Below are positions 20,080 through 22,054 of a stretch of 22,054 nucleotides of DNA, one piece after another. Below the pieces are notes generated by a model. That model saw only the letters and a list, made by a program, of their open reading frames with translations. It searched no databases and was not told where the DNA came from. Both the position numbers and the translations under genes were made by a program. The number at the start of each line of letters is the position of its first letter. Within the stretch, counting starts at the first letter, position 1. The DNA lies in NCBI GenBank assembly GCA_036557885.1, contig DATBGS010000127.1:1-22054 (forward strand), read 5' to 3'. This stretch comes from DATBGS01 sp036557885 (GTDB lineage Bacteria; Chloroflexota; Ktedonobacteria; Ktedonobacterales; DATBGS01).

Positions 20080-21054
20080 ATGTATCACCCGACGACGCGC
20101 GTGCTCACCGTACTGGAGCTATTGCAATCGCACCGCCAGATGACCGGCCCGGAACTGGCCGGACGGCTGGAGGTGGACATCCGCACAGTGCGACGTTATA
20201 TCACCATGCTGCAAGACCTGGGGATTCCGGTGCAGGCGCGGCGGGGGCGCGCTGGCGCCTATCGCCTGCGCCCAGGCTTCAAGCTGCCGCCGCTCATGTT
20301 TAACGAAGAAGAGGCAATGGCGGTGGTGCTGGGGCTGCTGGTAGCGCGGCGCGCTGGCCTCACCCAGGCAGCCCTCGCCACCGAAAGCGCGCTTGCCAAA
20401 ATTGGGCGCGTGCTGCCTACGCCGCTGCGCGAATTTGCCCAGGCGCTGGAAGAGACGCTGGTCATCGCGCTGCCAGAAGAAACTGTACCCCCCGCCAGCG
20501 AGTTAGTGCTGGCATTAAGCGTGGCGGCGCAGCGCAACCAGCAGGTCTTGCTGGGCTATCGCTCCTGGCCTGGAGAAGAAACGGAGCGCGTGATTGACCC
20601 CTATGGCCTGGTGTTTCGCGCCGGGCGCTGGTATGCCGTTGGCTATTGCCACCTGCGCCAGGGTTTGCGCGTCTTCCGGCTAGATCGTATGACGGGCGCC
20701 AAACTGCGCGAAGAACGCTTTGTGCGTCCGGCTGATATTGATTTGCTGGCAGAGGTGGAGCAAGGTATCGGGCGAGCGCCGGGCGTCTGGCAGGTAGAGG
20801 CGCTGCTCAAGATGACGCTGGTGGAGGCGCAGGCAAAAGTGCCCGCGACCATTGGGCAACTGGAACAGCGCGGCGATGGCGTACTCTTTCGCAGCAGCGT
20901 TTGGCGTCTGGGGTGGCTGGCTATGTTCCTGGCTGAACTGAGATGCCCGGTGACGGTACTCCAGCCGCCAGAGTTACGCGAGAAGCTGCGCGAGCTTGCC
21001 AGCCACATCAGCGCGATAGCCAGCGCGCCAGAACCCCAGCAGAGTCGCGTGTAA
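20080..21054 (+). CDS. YafY-type transcription regulator with WYL domain
   Basis: The 324-residue protein has an N-terminal winged helix-turn-helix (about 3-65: 'LTVLELLQSHRQMTGPELAG' with recognition helix 'DIRTVRRYITMLQDLGIPV'), a linker region, and a WYL ligand-sensing domain (about 143-215) ending in 'GRWYAVGYCHLRQGLRVFRL', where the name-giving triplet reads Trp-Tyr-Ala. A WCX-like C-terminal part follows. WYL proteins sense nucleic-acid fragments or small ligands and often control stress, DNA-repair or defence genes. ATG 20080 has GGGAGG only 3 nt upstream, a tight spacing. It is divergent from the dienelactone hydrolase-like gene, its likeliest target. Confidence 0.9.
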   Translation: MYHPTTRVLTVLELLQSHRQMTGPELAGRLEVDIRTVRRYITMLQDLGIPVQARRGRAGAYRLRPGFKLPPLMFNEEEAMAVVLGLLVARRAGLTQAALATESALAKIGRVLPTPLREFAQALEETLVIALPEETVPPASELVLALSVAAQRNQQVLLGYRSWPGEETERVIDPYGLVFRAGRWYAVGYCHLRQGLRVFRLDRMTGAKLREERFVRPADIDLLAEVEQGIGRAPGVWQVEALLKMTLVEAQAKVPATIGQLEQRGDGVLFRSSVWRLGWLAMFLAELRCPVTVLQPPELREKLRELASHISAIASAPEPQQSRV

Positions 21055-21059
21055 AGCGC

Positions 21060-21455
21060 GCCCCAAAGGTGCCTGGCGACTAAAGATCGCGGCTAGGGGC
21101 GTCTGCGGACGCCACCCCTCAAAGCAGGGGCACGGCCAAACCTGCCTGCGCAGGTTCCCCGCCCCTTCTGGCGTGACGGTTGCTCTGGAAGGCGGCGGGG
21201 AGTCCGCGTAGGCGGACTTGCCATGCCCCTCTGCCTTGGGGTGGCCGCTGGCCCTAAGAACGCCTAACACAACCCAGTTTGGCCCGCTTGGGGCGGGGAG
21301 TCCGCGCAGGCGGACTTGGTGGCCGTAGGCCCTTAGGCGCGATCTTTAGTCGCCAGCCCGCGTGGCAAAACGGAGGTTGTGTTAGGCGTTCTTAGGCGCG
21401 GCTTTTAACCGCCAGCCTCCGTCGCCTCCCGCCAACGTTCGCCTTCAGCCACCAC
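21060..21455. repeat. Repeat-rich intergenic mosaic
   Basis: No gene is visible in this gap. It contains GTGCCTGGCGACTAAAGATC (near 21068), CCCCTCAAAGCAGGGGCAC, palindromes GTCCGCGTAGGCGGAC (21202-21217) and GTCCGCGCAGGCGGAC (21300-21315), the 21257-21293 core identical to 4817-4853, and TAAGAACGCCTAACACAACC (21255-21274) inverted exactly at 21375-21394. The end CCGCCAACGTTCGCCTTCAGCCAC matches 4936-4959. The order and orientation differ from 4573-4960, so modules have been shuffled or inverted. Confidence 0.8.
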
Positions 21456-21459
21456 CTGT

Positions 21460-22054
21460 TCAGGTTGGCAGAAACAGCGTAAACACGCCCACAGGCATCG
21501 AGCGATAGCCAGGCAGCAGGCCAGCTTGCAGGCGTGTGTTATCCAGCATGGCCTCCCGCGTGCCGGTCAGTTCCAGATATGCCGGGCGCGGGTCGGCCAG
21601 CCCTCGCGTCACATAGGGCTGATAGCGATTAAAGCCTGGCTGCCCCTCCGAGGTGATCATCACCGTAATGATGCTTTCGCCGCTCTCAAACGTCAGGCGC
21701 AGCCCTTCCCAATAGTCGTTGCTGATAACCGTATGGATGTTATCGGCGCGCAGCAGCGCCAGCAGGGTGTCATCGGTGCCAGCCACCCAGATACCATGAT
21801 CGCGCGCCGCCGTTTGCAGCGGCGTCACCGCGGCATCTGCCGCCACATTCCAGAGCAGCAGCCCGCCCAGCGCCAGCGTGCCCAGGCCAACACGCAGCGC
21901 CGGAAACTTTATTAAAGAGAAGCGCCTGCCCCGCAGCCAGCCCGCCAGCCGCGCAAGCTGGCTGGCGAGGAGCGGGACCGCGCTATACAACGGGAAAAGA
22001 TAGCGGGGCGTGGCAAACAGGCCATCTTTATTAAAGCAAAAGATGGCAAGATAC
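21460..22054 (-). CDS. C-terminal part of a membrane protein, possibly GT39-like (runs off right edge)
   Basis: The frame is open from the right edge to a stop at 21460; the first apparent start (TTG 21990) is internal, since reading upstream continues with 'FATPRYLFPLYSAVPLL'. About 198 residues are present. 'RYLFPLYSAVPLLASQLARL' resembles the C-terminal membrane end of PMT/GT39-type glycosyltransferases, where an Arg-Tyr-Leu-x-Pro-Leu-Tyr motif is common. One further hydrophobic segment ('GLGTLALGGLLLWNVAADA') follows, then a soluble ~120-residue tail with alternating strands ('GIWVAGTDDTLLALLRADN'). The tail may be a lumenal or periplasmic domain. The family call is an inference. Confidence 0.6.
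   Translation of the reverse strand, partial: YLAIFCFNKDGLFATPRYLFPLYSAVPLLASQLARLAGWLRGRRFSLIKFPALRVGLGTLALGGLLLWNVAADAAVTPLQTAARDHGIWVAGTDDTLLALLRADNIHTVISNDYWEGLRLTFESGESIITVMITSEGQPGFNRYQPYVTRGLADPRPAYLELTGTREAMLDNTRLQAGLLPGYRSMPVGVFTLFLPT

Noticed and set aside
21907..22036. Palindrome CTTTATTAAAG occurring twice (21907-21917, 22026-22036)
   Set aside because: Both copies are inside a coding region, in different reading frames, and short enough to be chance.
1..22054. CRISPR array, transposase or phage genes
   Set aside because: The dispersed repeats are not regularly spaced with unique spacers, and no transposase, integrase or phage structural gene was found on either strand.

Overview
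The window looks like chromosomal DNA of a filamentous Chloroflexota bacterium, most likely class Ktedonobacteria. This is an inference. It rests on fairly GC-rich genes with AGGAGG-type ribosome sites, a secreted propeller protein with the 'SANDAWAVG' repeat I associate with Ktedonobacteria, several clear TTGACA/TATAAT-type promoters, and intergenic gaps full of short GC-rich palindromes. No plasmid, phage, transposase, rRNA, CRISPR array or standard tRNA was seen.

Layout. 1-1222: the start of a secreted beta-propeller gene (minus, running off the left edge) and a small membrane protein (plus). 1428-4502: a single-chain restriction-modification enzyme (nuclease plus N6-adenine methylase, no helicase). 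4503-5291: repeats, then a promoter and a structured leader. 5316-7119: an unrecognised 268-aa protein, a cupin and an ABM-like small protein. 7234-9141: an orphan membrane histidine kinase. 9373-9794: two tandem structured RNA genes, each with its own promoter. 9814-13069: an operon of an ArsR-type regulator and both subunits of an isoquinoline 1-oxidoreductase-like molybdenum hydroxylase. 13238-16350: accC-fabF-accB for fatty-acid synthesis. 16479-19178: a minus-strand cluster of four DinB/ClbS-like genes and one GNAT acetyltransferase. 19286-21054: a dienelactone-hydrolase-like gene divergent from a WYL regulator. 21055-21459: repeats. 21460-22054: the C-terminal part of a membrane protein, possibly a GT39-type glycosyltransferase, running off the right edge.

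The strongest candidate for something undescribed is the pair of RNA genes at 9409-9565 and 9637-9794. Each has a TTGACA promoter with a 17-bp spacer, a closing helix that changes by compensating substitutions between copies, a conserved second helix, four inner hairpins and a U-run at the end. Copy 2 contains a T-arm next to a 7-bp acceptor-like stem closed by a loop, which is the arrangement of a circularly permuted tRNA mimic. Bacterial Y RNAs (YrlA) are built this way, so a Y-like RNA is the working hypothesis. No Ro/TROVE protein gene lies in the window.

Other points of interest are the recombination-like base composition of the methylase recognition region, a 28-bp operator-like palindrome at 13080-13107, a tandem DinB duplication with nearly identical ends and a diverged middle, and a family of 63-bp palindromes.
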